Source of the DNA: DAOPYU01 sp942493245
GTDB taxonomy: Bacteria; Sumerlaeota; Sumerlaeia; UBA8349
DNA: 64,000 nt
Reading direction: 5' to 3'
NCBI GenBank assembly: GCA_942493245.1
Contig: OW818685.1
Span: 1,178,001-1,242,000 of the forward strand
Both the position numbers and the translations under genes were made by a program. Below are positions 44,632 through 52,498 of this stretch, piece after piece. A model generated the notes under the pieces. It worked only from the letters and a program-made list of their open reading frames with translations. It made no database searches and was not told the origin of the DNA. Numbering within the stretch: the stretch's first letter is position 1; each line of letters opens with the position of its first letter.

Positions 44632-44832
44632 TTTGATATCCTCCTGTAGAAACAGATGTACATCTCAGGGAATCATCTTAAGAATTGAAATCACATTCTG
44701 GAACATTACGGGTTACTGCTGGTGAATACGTAATCATCATAGCCTCAGGTCCGGAGAGATTGTAGAACACAGATGAAACTTATATCCAGTTTTGATTTCA
44801 GGTAAGAATTAATCACGAGGTTTCTCCAGAAA

Positions 44833-45927
44833 TCAATCCTTCCGGCTCGCCGTCCGTTCAATTCGGTAGAGGATCCAGAAGATCAGGATGGTTTGGGCGA
44901 GGAGGGCGAGGGCGCCGGCGCGGCCGACCGTGCGGAGGGGGACGGCGCCCAGGGCGACGACGGCCGTGGTGATGTAGATGAACGCCAGCGTCTGACCGTG
45001 CGACATGCCCAGATCGGTCAACCGGTGGGAAAAGTGGTTCCGGTCCCCCTGCATCAACGGTTTTCCCGAGCGAAAGCGAATCCAGAGGACGCTGATGGTG
45101 TCGAAAAGAGGGACACCGAGGACGATGACGGGGGTCAGGACCGGCCAGAAAGTCGGGACACCGGGTTCGTAATAGGTGGAAAGCACGCTGAGGCACCCGA
45201 GGATGTACCCGATGAAGAGGCTGCCGTTGTCCCCCATGAAGAGCCGGGCCGGGGGGAGATTGTTCTGGAGGAATCCGATCAATCCGCCCGCCAGAACCGC
45301 GTAGAGCGCGGTCATGAACCACTTGCCCGAAAAGAATCCGACCATCCCGAAGGCCAGCGTCACGATCAGCGCCACCCCGGCGCACAGGCCGTCCATGTTG
45401 TCCAGGAAATTGAACGAGTTCATGAGGAGCACGATCCAGAAGACCGTGGCGAGAGCGCCCAGCCACGGCCAGGGCAGGAAGCCTTGAATCTGAATTCCGG
45501 CCATCAGCAAAGGCGCCGTGGAGAGAATCATCACCCCGAGTTTCAACCAGGGCCCCAGGGAACGGCGGTCGTCCAGGACTCCGAGGAAGGCCACGAGCAA
45601 CGCCCCGGTCAGGATCGCCGCCAGTCGCCCCAGGCAGGAGGGGATGTTGGACAGATAGCCCCCGACGTCGGGCGCCCACCGGGCCACGAGCGGGTGAAAC
45701 AGGTGGGCCAGCGCCAGGTTGAAAAAGATGACGCCGACGAAAGCGCCGACAATCGCCAGCCCCCCCAATACGGGAGTCGGCTCGCGATGCGCGTGTCGCC
45801 CGCCCGGGTAGGCCAGAACCCCCCATCGGCGCGCCAGACGGATTGTGAGCGGGATAAGCGCCAGCGCCACCCCGTAGGCTTCGAGCAGCAAGAGCGCGTA
45901 AACGGCGAACCAGGCGGTGGATTTCAT
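44833..45927 (-). CDS. WecA/TagO-like sugar-phosphate transferase to undecaprenyl phosphate
   Basis: This 364-residue polytopic protein of the MraY/WecA family has about eleven spans. Family motifs include VAFLGVLDDRRSLG (catalytic Asp pair), NSFNFLDNMDGLCAGV (metal-binding DNxDG), MGDNGSLFIGY and the cytoplasmic GDRNHFSHRL loop. It starts lipid-linked sugar synthesis by moving a sugar-1-phosphate, usually GlcNAc, from UDP to undecaprenyl phosphate. It could therefore start the polymer made by the locus at 9.8-27.7 kb. It lies downstream of glnS on the same strand but 438 bases of repeats separate them. A broken copy of its 3' end lies at 43477-43555. Confidence 0.9.
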   Translation of the reverse strand: MKSTAWFAVYALLLLEAYGVALALIPLTIRLARRWGVLAYPGGRHAHREPTPVLGGLAIVGAFVGVIFFNLALAHLFHPLVARWAPDVGGYLSNIPSCLGRLAAILTGALLVAFLGVLDDRRSLGPWLKLGVMILSTAPLLMAGIQIQGFLPWPWLGALATVFWIVLLMNSFNFLDNMDGLCAGVALIVTLAFGMVGFFSGKWFMTALYAVLAGGLIGFLQNNLPPARLFMGDNGSLFIGYILGCLSVLSTYYEPGVPTFWPVLTPVIVLGVPLFDTISVLWIRFRSGKPLMQGDRNHFSHRLTDLGMSHGQTLAFIYITTAVVALGAVPLRTVGRAGALALLAQTILIFWILYRIERTASRKD

Positions 45928-46024
45928 GTCAGGATCGGTCCGTCAACAACCGAGGCATCGTGTTTGCATATTGAATGGCGTTCAAAATACCCGGAACAGC
46001 GCAACCGCAACCGCAACCGAAATA

Positions 46025-46094
46025 TCAACCACGAAATACACGAAATACACGAAGAAACAGCCCTTTTCGAGTGTTTCGTGTATTTCGTGGTTGA
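46025..46094. repeat. CACGAA palindromic repeat, copy 1
   Basis: TCAACCACGAAATACACGAA (46025-46044) pairs perfectly with 46075-46094, around a 30-base centre. Copy 2 lies 260 bases on. Shared sequence continues outside the stem (AACCGCAACCG before, AAACATCGGTTTCTC after). The pair belongs to a type of intergenic palindrome common in PVC-like genomes; that comparison is from memory. Confidence 0.75.
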
Positions 46095-46286
46095 AAACAT
46101 CGGTTTCTCCGCGACTCACGCAGATTTTAAGGGACAGGAATGCAAATGACGCCCAGCAGGCAGGGTCACCCGATTTTCAGGACACTTTTGTTCCCCCTGA
46201 TACATCCTGTTTACACACGGAATAGCCTCCGAGATAACCTGGAACAACGCACCCGAAACCGCAACTGAGACCGCAACCGAAATATA

Positions 46287-46350
46287 AACCACGAAATACA
46301 CGAAGGACACGAAAAATGCGGTTTTCGAGTGTTTCGTGTATTTCGTGGTT
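46287..46350. repeat. CACGAA palindromic repeat, copy 2
   Basis: AACCACGAAATACACGAA (46287-46304) pairs perfectly with 46333-46350. It is nearly identical to copy 1 over about 100 bases and ends 16 bases before the glnS stop codon. Both copies fill most of the gap 45928-46365, where I see no gene. Confidence 0.75.
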
Positions 46351-46365
46351 GAAAACATCGGTTTC

Positions 46366-48081
46366 TCAACCATTCTGGCGTTTCTGCAGGTTGGCCCAGG
46401 GGTCGCGCAGGGTCACGGTGCGGTTGAGCACCAGATGTTCCGGCGTGGAGTCTCTGGAATCGAGACAGAAATACCCCATGCGCTCGAGCTGGAGCGTGGC
46501 GGGACCGGCGTTGGCCAGAGCCGGCTCCATCCAGCACGATTCCAGCACTTCGAGCGACTCGGGATTCAGGTTGTCGCGCCAGTCCTGACCTTCCTCGAGG
46601 CTGCCGGGGTACTCTTTATTGAAGAGCGTTCCGTAGAGCCGGACCTCGGCGGGCACGGCGTGTTCGGCCGATACCCAGTGGAGCGTGGTCTTGACCTTGC
46701 GTCCATCGGGTGCGTTTCCGCCGCGCGTCTCGGGATCGTAGCTGCAACGCAGTTCCACAATCTCCCCGTTCTCGTCTTTGACGACCGACTCGCATTTGAT
46801 GAAGTAGGCATACCGCAGGCGCACTTCGCGCCCGGGCGCGAGACGGAAGAAGCCCTTGGTAGGCTCTTCCATGAAATCTTCGCGTTCGAGATACAGAACC
46901 CGCGAAAAGGGGACAATCCGCTTCCCGGCTTCGGGATCTTCCGGGTTGTTGACGGCTTCGAGTTGGTCCACCTGGCCTTCCGGATAGTTCTCAATGACCA
47001 CGCGCAGGGGACGCAACACGCCCATGTAACGCGGCGCGCGCTTATTGAGATCCTCTCGCAGACAGTGCTCGAGCAGGGCCATGTCCACCGTGCTGTCGGT
47101 TTTGGCCACGCCAATGCGCTGGCAGAAGGCGCGGATGGCCTCGGGGGTGTAGCCGCGGCGGCGCAGACCGGAGATCGTCGGCATGCGCGGGTCGTTCCAT
47201 CCCGAGACGTGACCTTCCTGGACCAGCAACTGAAGCCGACGCTTGCTCAGCATCGTGTAGGTCAGGTTGAGGCGGGCAAATTCGTACTGGCGCGGGTGAT
47301 AGATTTCCAGAGCGTCAATGTACCAGTCGTAAAGCGGACGGTGGTCCTGGAACTCGAGGGTACAGATCGAGTGCGTGACCGTCTCGATGGAGTCTTCCAG
47401 TCCGTGCGCCCAGTCGTACATGGGGTAGATGCACCACTTGTCGCCGGAACGGTGGTGGGCGACCTTCAGGATGCGGTACATGACCGGATCGCGCATGTTG
47501 ACGTTGGGCGAGGACATGTCAATCTTGGCGCGCAGCGTTTTGAATCCTTCCGGGAACTCGCCCGCGCGCATGCGCTCGAAGAGATCGAGGTTCTCCTCGA
47601 CCGGCCGGTTGCGATAGGGGCTGTCTTTGCCCGGGTGGATGAGCGAACCGCGGTAGTCGCGCATTTCGTCGGCGTTGAGGTCGCAGACGTAGGCCTTGCC
47701 CTTGCGGATCAGATCCACGGCCCATTCGTACATCTGTTCGAAGTAGTCGGAGGCAAAATAGAGGTGCTCGCCCCAGTCGAAACCGAGCCAGCGCACGTCC
47801 TCCTGGATGGACTGGACGAACTCGTCCTCTTCCTTGGAGGGGTTGGTGTCGTCGAACCGCAGGTGACAGCGACCGCCGAATTCCTGCGCGATGCCGAAAT
47901 TCAGACAGATGGATTTGGCGTGGCCGATGTGGAGGTAGCCGTTGGGTTCCGGTGGGAACCGGGTGACGACCCGTCCGTCGTTGCGTCCGGCTTTCAGATC
48001 TTCGGTCACGATTTCGCGGATAAAATCGGACGCTTCGGGCATTTCGGTTTCGTTTGACGGGTTCTGCTTCTCGGCGCTCAT
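46366..48081 (-). CDS. glnS: Glutaminyl-tRNA synthetase
   Basis: This 571-residue class I synthetase has the ATP site PPEPNGYLHIGHAKSI near residue 45 and the KMSKS-equivalent TMLSKRRLQ near residue 265. The GlnRS-specific C-terminal beta-barrels are present (IVPFSRVLYLEREDFMEE; the end PWANLQKR). It charges tRNA-Gln directly. Its presence beside gltX suggests tRNA-Gln does not depend on the amidotransferase route here, although I cannot see whether gatCAB exists. ATG 48081 is chosen over a GTG at 48114 because the protein family starts there. The gene points away from gltX across a 578-base gap. Confidence 0.95.
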   Translation of the reverse strand: MSAEKQNPSNETEMPEASDFIREIVTEDLKAGRNDGRVVTRFPPEPNGYLHIGHAKSICLNFGIAQEFGGRCHLRFDDTNPSKEEDEFVQSIQEDVRWLGFDWGEHLYFASDYFEQMYEWAVDLIRKGKAYVCDLNADEMRDYRGSLIHPGKDSPYRNRPVEENLDLFERMRAGEFPEGFKTLRAKIDMSSPNVNMRDPVMYRILKVAHHRSGDKWCIYPMYDWAHGLEDSIETVTHSICTLEFQDHRPLYDWYIDALEIYHPRQYEFARLNLTYTMLSKRRLQLLVQEGHVSGWNDPRMPTISGLRRRGYTPEAIRAFCQRIGVAKTDSTVDMALLEHCLREDLNKRAPRYMGVLRPLRVVIENYPEGQVDQLEAVNNPEDPEAGKRIVPFSRVLYLEREDFMEEPTKGFFRLAPGREVRLRYAYFIKCESVVKDENGEIVELRCSYDPETRGGNAPDGRKVKTTLHWVSAEHAVPAEVRLYGTLFNKEYPGSLEEGQDWRDNLNPESLEVLESCWMEPALANAGPATLQLERMGYFCLDSRDSTPEHLVLNRTVTLRDPWANLQKRQNG

Positions 48082-48659
48082 GTGACGGTGATCCTTCCTG
48101 ACTCCTGCTGACACGCGGTTTCCCTGTGGCGCGGCACGGATTTCTTGTCCGGGGCAATACTTCCCCGTTCCAGAGGTCCCCCGCAGGCCCCATGTACGCG
48201 CAATCTAGCACAAGACGGGGCCTGATTCCAGAATTAAAAGAGGCGGAACAGGTTCAAAAGGGGGGGGCTGCTGTCATCGTGGAGTCAAAATATGACTGGC
48301 ACCGAAAAAATGTTTTCGACAAAAAGAGATGATCTTGATTTTCAGAAAGCGGCCCATATTGGGGATGATAATGAACCGAAACGAGAGACAGGATCACAGG
48401 ATCAACAGGATGGAATCGGGGACGGAAGTCTATCCTGTAAATCCTGTGATCCCGTCTTTCGTTTTTGTTTTTCTTGTGGGGAACTACTCCGAGATTCCTG
48501 TCGACGAGGGCGGAGGTGGGAACAATTGCTTGATTTTAGGGGCGGGGTGGGTCAGAATCCCAGACCGAAGCTGTGCCGGAATGACCGGGACGGCCCCGAT
48601 GGATTTATCTTATCAGGCGGATCGGTCCGATTATCGAAAAAAGGATGCAACACGACATC
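48082..48659. other. Divergent intergenic region between glnS and gltX
   Basis: This 578-base gap carries the long imperfect hairpin at 48379-48464 and a T-rich stretch after it (48461-48475). No gene is convincing. Promoters for both synthetase genes should be here, but I could not pick hexamers with confidence. Confidence 0.5.
48379..48464. repeat. 33-bp ATCCTGT-type inverted repeat
   Basis: The arms 48379-48411 and 48432-48464 match with about five mismatches and a 20-base centre. Each arm has two CACAGGAT/AACAGGAT words. TTTTGTTTTT follows the second arm, so it might also act as a terminator on the plus strand. The ACAGGATnnACAGGAT pattern is a recurrent intergenic repeat type. Confidence 0.65.
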
Positions 48660-50168
48660 ATGACGGTTTCCCAGACAGTTCGCACCCGCGTGGCCCCTTC
48701 CCCCACCGGCGACCCCCATATCGGCACGGCCTACATGGCGCTGTTCAACTATTGCCTGGCCAAGAAGAACGGTGGGCAGTTCCTGCTGCGCATCGAGGAC
48801 ACGGACCAGACCCGCTCGACCCGCGAGTCGGAAGAGGCGATCCTGAACTCGCTGCGGTGGCTGGGGATTCAGTGGGACGAAGGGCCGGACGTGGGGGGAC
48901 CGCACGGTCCCTACCGCCAGAGCGAACGGACGGAGATCTACCGCGAGTATTGTCAGATTCTTCTCGATAAGGGCCATGCCTACCGCTGTTTCTGTACCGC
49001 CGAGCGGTTGCAGCAGATGCGCGACGACCCGAACCGCCCGGCGGGCGCGTCGGGGTACGACAAGCACTGCTCGCGCCTGAGCGAGGCGGAAATTCAGGAA
49101 AAACTGGCGCAGGGCATCCCCTATGTGGTGCGCATGCGGGTGCCGGAAGAGGGCGAGTGCGTCATCCACGACCTGCTGCGCGGCGAGGTGGTCAGTCCGT
49201 GGAACACCGTAGACGATCAGGTTCTGATGAAGTCGGATAACTTTCCGACCTACCATCTGGCCAATGTCGTGGACGATCACCTGATGGGGATCACGCATGT
49301 GGTGCGGGGCGAGGAGTGGATCAACTCGTGTCCGAAGCACAAACTGCTCTACGAATACTTCGGGTGGGAACCGCCGGTTTTCTGCCATCTGCCCCTGTTG
49401 CGCAACCCGGACAAGTCGAAATTGTCCAAGCGCAAGAACCCGACGAGTATCCTCTATTACCGCCAGGCGGGCCTCCTGCCCGAGGCGTTGCTCAACTACC
49501 TAGGGCTGATGGGCTATACCCCGCCGAACGGGGAGGAAATGTTCACGGTCGCGGAGATGGTCGAAAGTTTCGACATCAGCCGGGTGAGCCTGGGCGGGCC
49601 GATCTTCGACATCGCGAAAATGAACTGGCTCAATGGGCGGTACCTGCGCGAGAAGCTTGACACGGCGGACCTGTTGCGGCGACTCAAAGAGTGGATGCTG
49701 AACGATGCGACGTGGGAGCAGATTCTGCCGCTGGTTCAGAAGCGGCTCGAAAAGTTGTCGGATCTGGTGCCGATGACGGCCTTCTTTTTCGCCGACCGGA
49801 TCGAGTACGACCCGCAGTTGTTGCTGGGGAAAAATCAGAACGGCGAGCAGGTGGCCCGGCTGCTGCGCATCGCCGTCTGGGAGATGGAAAAGATCCGGCA
49901 GTGGAACGCGGAAGCGGCGCAACGCTGCATTCAGAACATCGCGGAGAAGGAAGAGTTGAAGTTGCGCGATGTGGTGCCGCCGTTTTTTGTGGCGCTCACA
50001 GGTTCGCCGGTCTCGACCCCGTTGTTCGAGAGCATGGCGATTCTGGGGAGCGACATGACGCGGCGGCGGTTGAATTATGCGCTCGACGCCCTCGAAAAGG
50101 CTGGTTATGGCCTGACGGGCAAGAAATTGAAGGCGCTGCAAAGCGAGTACGAAAAGACCTACAATTAA
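48660..50168 (+). CDS. gltX: Glutamyl-tRNA synthetase
   Basis: This 502-residue class I synthetase starts VRTRVAPSPTGDPHIGTAYMALF, the HIGH region, and has the KMSKS loop DKSKLSKRKN near residue 255. The cysteine-rich insertion at residues 110-130 (AYRCFCTAERLQQM, KHCSRLS) sits where zinc binds in some GluRS. The helical anticodon-binding domain follows. It makes Glu-tRNA-Glu for translation and, in many bacteria, for heme synthesis. ATG 48645 is also possible but lacks spacing to AAGGA; ATG 48660 has weak spacing of 14. Codon use is typical for the window. Confidence 0.95.
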   Translation: MTVSQTVRTRVAPSPTGDPHIGTAYMALFNYCLAKKNGGQFLLRIEDTDQTRSTRESEEAILNSLRWLGIQWDEGPDVGGPHGPYRQSERTEIYREYCQILLDKGHAYRCFCTAERLQQMRDDPNRPAGASGYDKHCSRLSEAEIQEKLAQGIPYVVRMRVPEEGECVIHDLLRGEVVSPWNTVDDQVLMKSDNFPTYHLANVVDDHLMGITHVVRGEEWINSCPKHKLLYEYFGWEPPVFCHLPLLRNPDKSKLSKRKNPTSILYYRQAGLLPEALLNYLGLMGYTPPNGEEMFTVAEMVESFDISRVSLGGPIFDIAKMNWLNGRYLREKLDTADLLRRLKEWMLNDATWEQILPLVQKRLEKLSDLVPMTAFFFADRIEYDPQLLLGKNQNGEQVARLLRIAVWEMEKIRQWNAEAAQRCIQNIAEKEELKLRDVVPPFFVALTGSPVSTPLFESMAILGSDMTRRRLNYALDALEKAGYGLTGKKLKALQSEYEKTYN

Positions 50169-50277
50169 GTCCCGGGAGTGATTCGGGAGCGAACCTGTCC
50201 GGTTGTCCGGGCAAGCGTTTGGAAAATCGGGCGGCAATCGTTCCGAACGCATTCCGTCTTCAGGGAGAAACCCTGCC

Positions 50278-51204
50278 ATGTCCCATCACCACCATGACCA
50301 TGATCATCATCACCATCACCACCGTCATTTTCGTTTCCTGCCTCGCAATCCCTGGCTCCGTTTGGTTGTGCTGATTCTGTTTTCCGCTTCCATAATTTAT
50401 GGGTTGATCCATTATGTGTTTCGACCGGATGCTTCGGGAGGGACGAAATCGCGTATCGAACAAGTGGAACTGGAACCGGAAGAGATGGTTCTGGATGGGA
50501 GCGAGGACATGAGTCTCGAAGACGACTCGGAGGATACCACGCCCACGCAACTCGGTATTCTCGATCGCCCGCTCGATGTGTTCAATTTTTCGAACTTGAA
50601 TATGGCCGGACTCAGCGCCATCCTGAACGAGGAGGGGCTGGAACTGGTTTATCCCCCCGCCACGAAGTCGTTGTCGTTGAGCGTTCAGGAAGCGGGTGGG
50701 CGTCCCCTGGGTGAAATTCTTGCTCAGATGTTGTCGCCGCATGGCTATACGTTCATCCGGCAGGACAACCGTGTCCTGATTCTGGAGGCTTCCCCCTATG
50801 TGGTGGCCCATGAAGAGCAGGAGGATGACACGGTGCAACCGTGTCTCTTGAAGACCGTTCTGAATGTGAACCCGGAATCGCCGTGCGAGCTCTGGATTGA
50901 TTCCAACCCACCCATTCACCTCAAGTTGCGGATTAATCCCTTGTTTGGCGGTGAAGCGACCGAGGAGTCGGGCAACACGATCCGGCAGGTTTGCACCATT
51001 GTGGCGCGTCGGGGGTACCGCCGTGTTTTCCGGCAGATTCTCTATACAAAAATCAACAGAATGGCTTCCATCCAGATCCAGATGGCTCAGGATGCCTTGG
51101 AGTCGGAGACGGATGAGATTCTGCTCCTGACCCTGAAACCCCTGACATGCAGCAAAGAGGGGGTGACGATGGAACTGGGTTTCGAGAACAAGTCGCCCGA
51201 ATGA
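50278..51204 (+). CDS. Membrane-anchored protein with natural poly-His N-terminus
   Basis: This 308-residue protein begins MSHHHHDHDHHHHHHRHF, with twelve histidines in the first seventeen residues. One membrane span (about 26-45, LRLVVLILFSASIIYGLIHY) follows. An acidic linker (EEMVLDGSEDMSLEDDSED) comes next, then a domain resembling the STN/secretin N-domain (NMAGLSAILNEEGLELVYP, QEAGGRPLGEILAQML). The head would be cytoplasmic and could bind nickel, zinc or cobalt; the remainder is periplasmic. No family name is certain. GGGAGA precedes the ATG at 50278. It lies between gltX and mnmA, 109 and 40 bases away. Confidence 0.75.
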   Translation: MSHHHHDHDHHHHHHRHFRFLPRNPWLRLVVLILFSASIIYGLIHYVFRPDASGGTKSRIEQVELEPEEMVLDGSEDMSLEDDSEDTTPTQLGILDRPLDVFNFSNLNMAGLSAILNEEGLELVYPPATKSLSLSVQEAGGRPLGEILAQMLSPHGYTFIRQDNRVLILEASPYVVAHEEQEDDTVQPCLLKTVLNVNPESPCELWIDSNPPIHLKLRINPLFGGEATEESGNTIRQVCTIVARRGYRRVFRQILYTKINRMASIQIQMAQDALESETDEILLLTLKPLTCSKEGVTMELGFENKSPE

Positions 51205-51244
51205 TCGCCTCGACCTCCCGCCGGAATGGAACAGACGGTTCCGT

Positions 51245-52345
51245 ATGACCAGTTCTTCCAGAGAAAATTCCCGGATTGTGGCCGCAATGAGCGGTGGCGT
51301 GGACAGCGCGGTGACCGCACGGCTGTTGCGTGACGCGGGATACGATGTTCTGGGGGTGCATCTGCGTCTGTGGTGGGATCCGCAGGATGTTCCCTTGTGC
51401 GCCCGGATTGAGAGAAATGAGGCTGACGCTCGCGCTGTCGCGGAGCGTATCGGGATTCCTTTCCAGGTACTCGACCTGCGGGGATTGTTCGAGGAACGGG
51501 TTGTCACCCCGTTTGTCGAGGCTTACCGCCAGGGGCGAACCCCGAATCCCTGTATTCTGTGCAATCCCGCCATCAAACTGGGGGCCTTGCTGGATTGGGC
51601 GCTCGATGAAGGGTATGGGGGGGTGGCCACCGGGCACTACGCCCGCATCGCTCAAAATCCTCAGAGTGGACGCTGGGAACTGCATCGGGCGGTGGATGCG
51701 CATAAAGATCAGTCTTATTTCCTGTCGCGCTTGAGTCAGCATCAGTTGGCGCATTTCCGGACATCCCTCGCCAGCCTGAACAAAAGCGAAGTGCGCGCCT
51801 TGGCGACCCAATGGGGACTGCCGGTGGTGGAAAAAAGCGAGAGTCAGGAGATCTGTTTCATTGCCGACGACGACTACCGCCGTTTTCTGGCCGAGCGGTT
51901 GCCGGATGGAGGCGAAGGGGCGATTGTGGACCCGGAAGGACGGGTTCTCGGGAGTCACGCGGGAGTTCACCATTACACGGTGGGACAGCGGCGCGGACTG
52001 AGGATCAGCGCGCCCCATCCACTCTATGTTCTGCGACTTTGCCCGGAGAACAATCGTGTGGTGATTGGCCCGCAGGAAGGACTTCTGGCCCGCAGCCTTG
52101 AGACAGGTCCTGTCACGTGGGGCGCGTTGGAGACGCTTGCGGCTCCCTGCCGGGCGCGTATCAAGATTCGGTATCGAACCGCCGCTGTTCCGGGTACTTT
52201 GTTTCCTGTTGACGAGGGGATGCGGGTGCGCGTGGAATTCGATCAATCGGTCCGAGCTATCGCCCCGGGTCAGACGGCTGTTTTTTATGACGAGCCGGGT
52301 GATGTGGTCCTGGGTGCGGGGGAAATCCTGTCGGCAGAGACCTGA
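51245..52345 (+). CDS. mnmA: tRNA 2-thiouridine synthesis enzyme MnmA
   Basis: This 366-residue enzyme has the PP-loop AMSGGVDSAVTARLL at residues 14-28. NPCILCNPAIK carries the first catalytic cysteine near residue 104 and SQEICFIADDDYRRF carries the second near residue 200. The tRNA-binding words VGQRRGL and TGHYAR are also present. It adds sulfur at U34 of tRNA for Lys, Glu and Gln, in good company with gltX and glnS. The domain order is complete. A terminator-like hairpin (52346-52372) overlaps the end of the gene region. There is a plain GAG-type ribosome site. Confidence 0.95.
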   Translation: MTSSSRENSRIVAAMSGGVDSAVTARLLRDAGYDVLGVHLRLWWDPQDVPLCARIERNEADARAVAERIGIPFQVLDLRGLFEERVVTPFVEAYRQGRTPNPCILCNPAIKLGALLDWALDEGYGGVATGHYARIAQNPQSGRWELHRAVDAHKDQSYFLSRLSQHQLAHFRTSLASLNKSEVRALATQWGLPVVEKSESQEICFIADDDYRRFLAERLPDGGEGAIVDPEGRVLGSHAGVHHYTVGQRRGLRISAPHPLYVLRLCPENNRVVIGPQEGLLARSLETGPVTWGALETLAAPCRARIKIRYRTAAVPGTLFPVDEGMRVRVEFDQSVRAIAPGQTAVFYDEPGDVVLGAGEILSAET

Positions 52346-52372
52346 GAAAACCGGCCCTTGCCGCTGGTTTTC
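52346..52372 (+). terminator. Hairpin after mnmA
   Basis: GAAAACCGGC (52346-52355) pairs with GCTGGTTTTC (52363-52372) with one mismatch and a 7-base loop. The arm itself ends in TTTTC. It would be a weak to moderate terminator separating mnmA from the ligase gene. Confidence 0.5.
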
Positions 52373-52498
52373 CTCCTGAAGGGGTCCGAGAAAACCGTTG
52401 CGCGAGAGAACGGACCGGTTATCATGGAAGGGGAAATTGTTTCTGCAGCCCGCCTGGCGGCTTGAATCGTTCCTGCAATCCAGACCGAGAAGGCTCGT

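Noticed and set aside
46005..46365. CRISPR-like array from the repeated CACGAA units
   Set aside because: Only two units occur, each a palindrome about 100 bases long with related, not unique, intervening sequence, and there are no cas genes.
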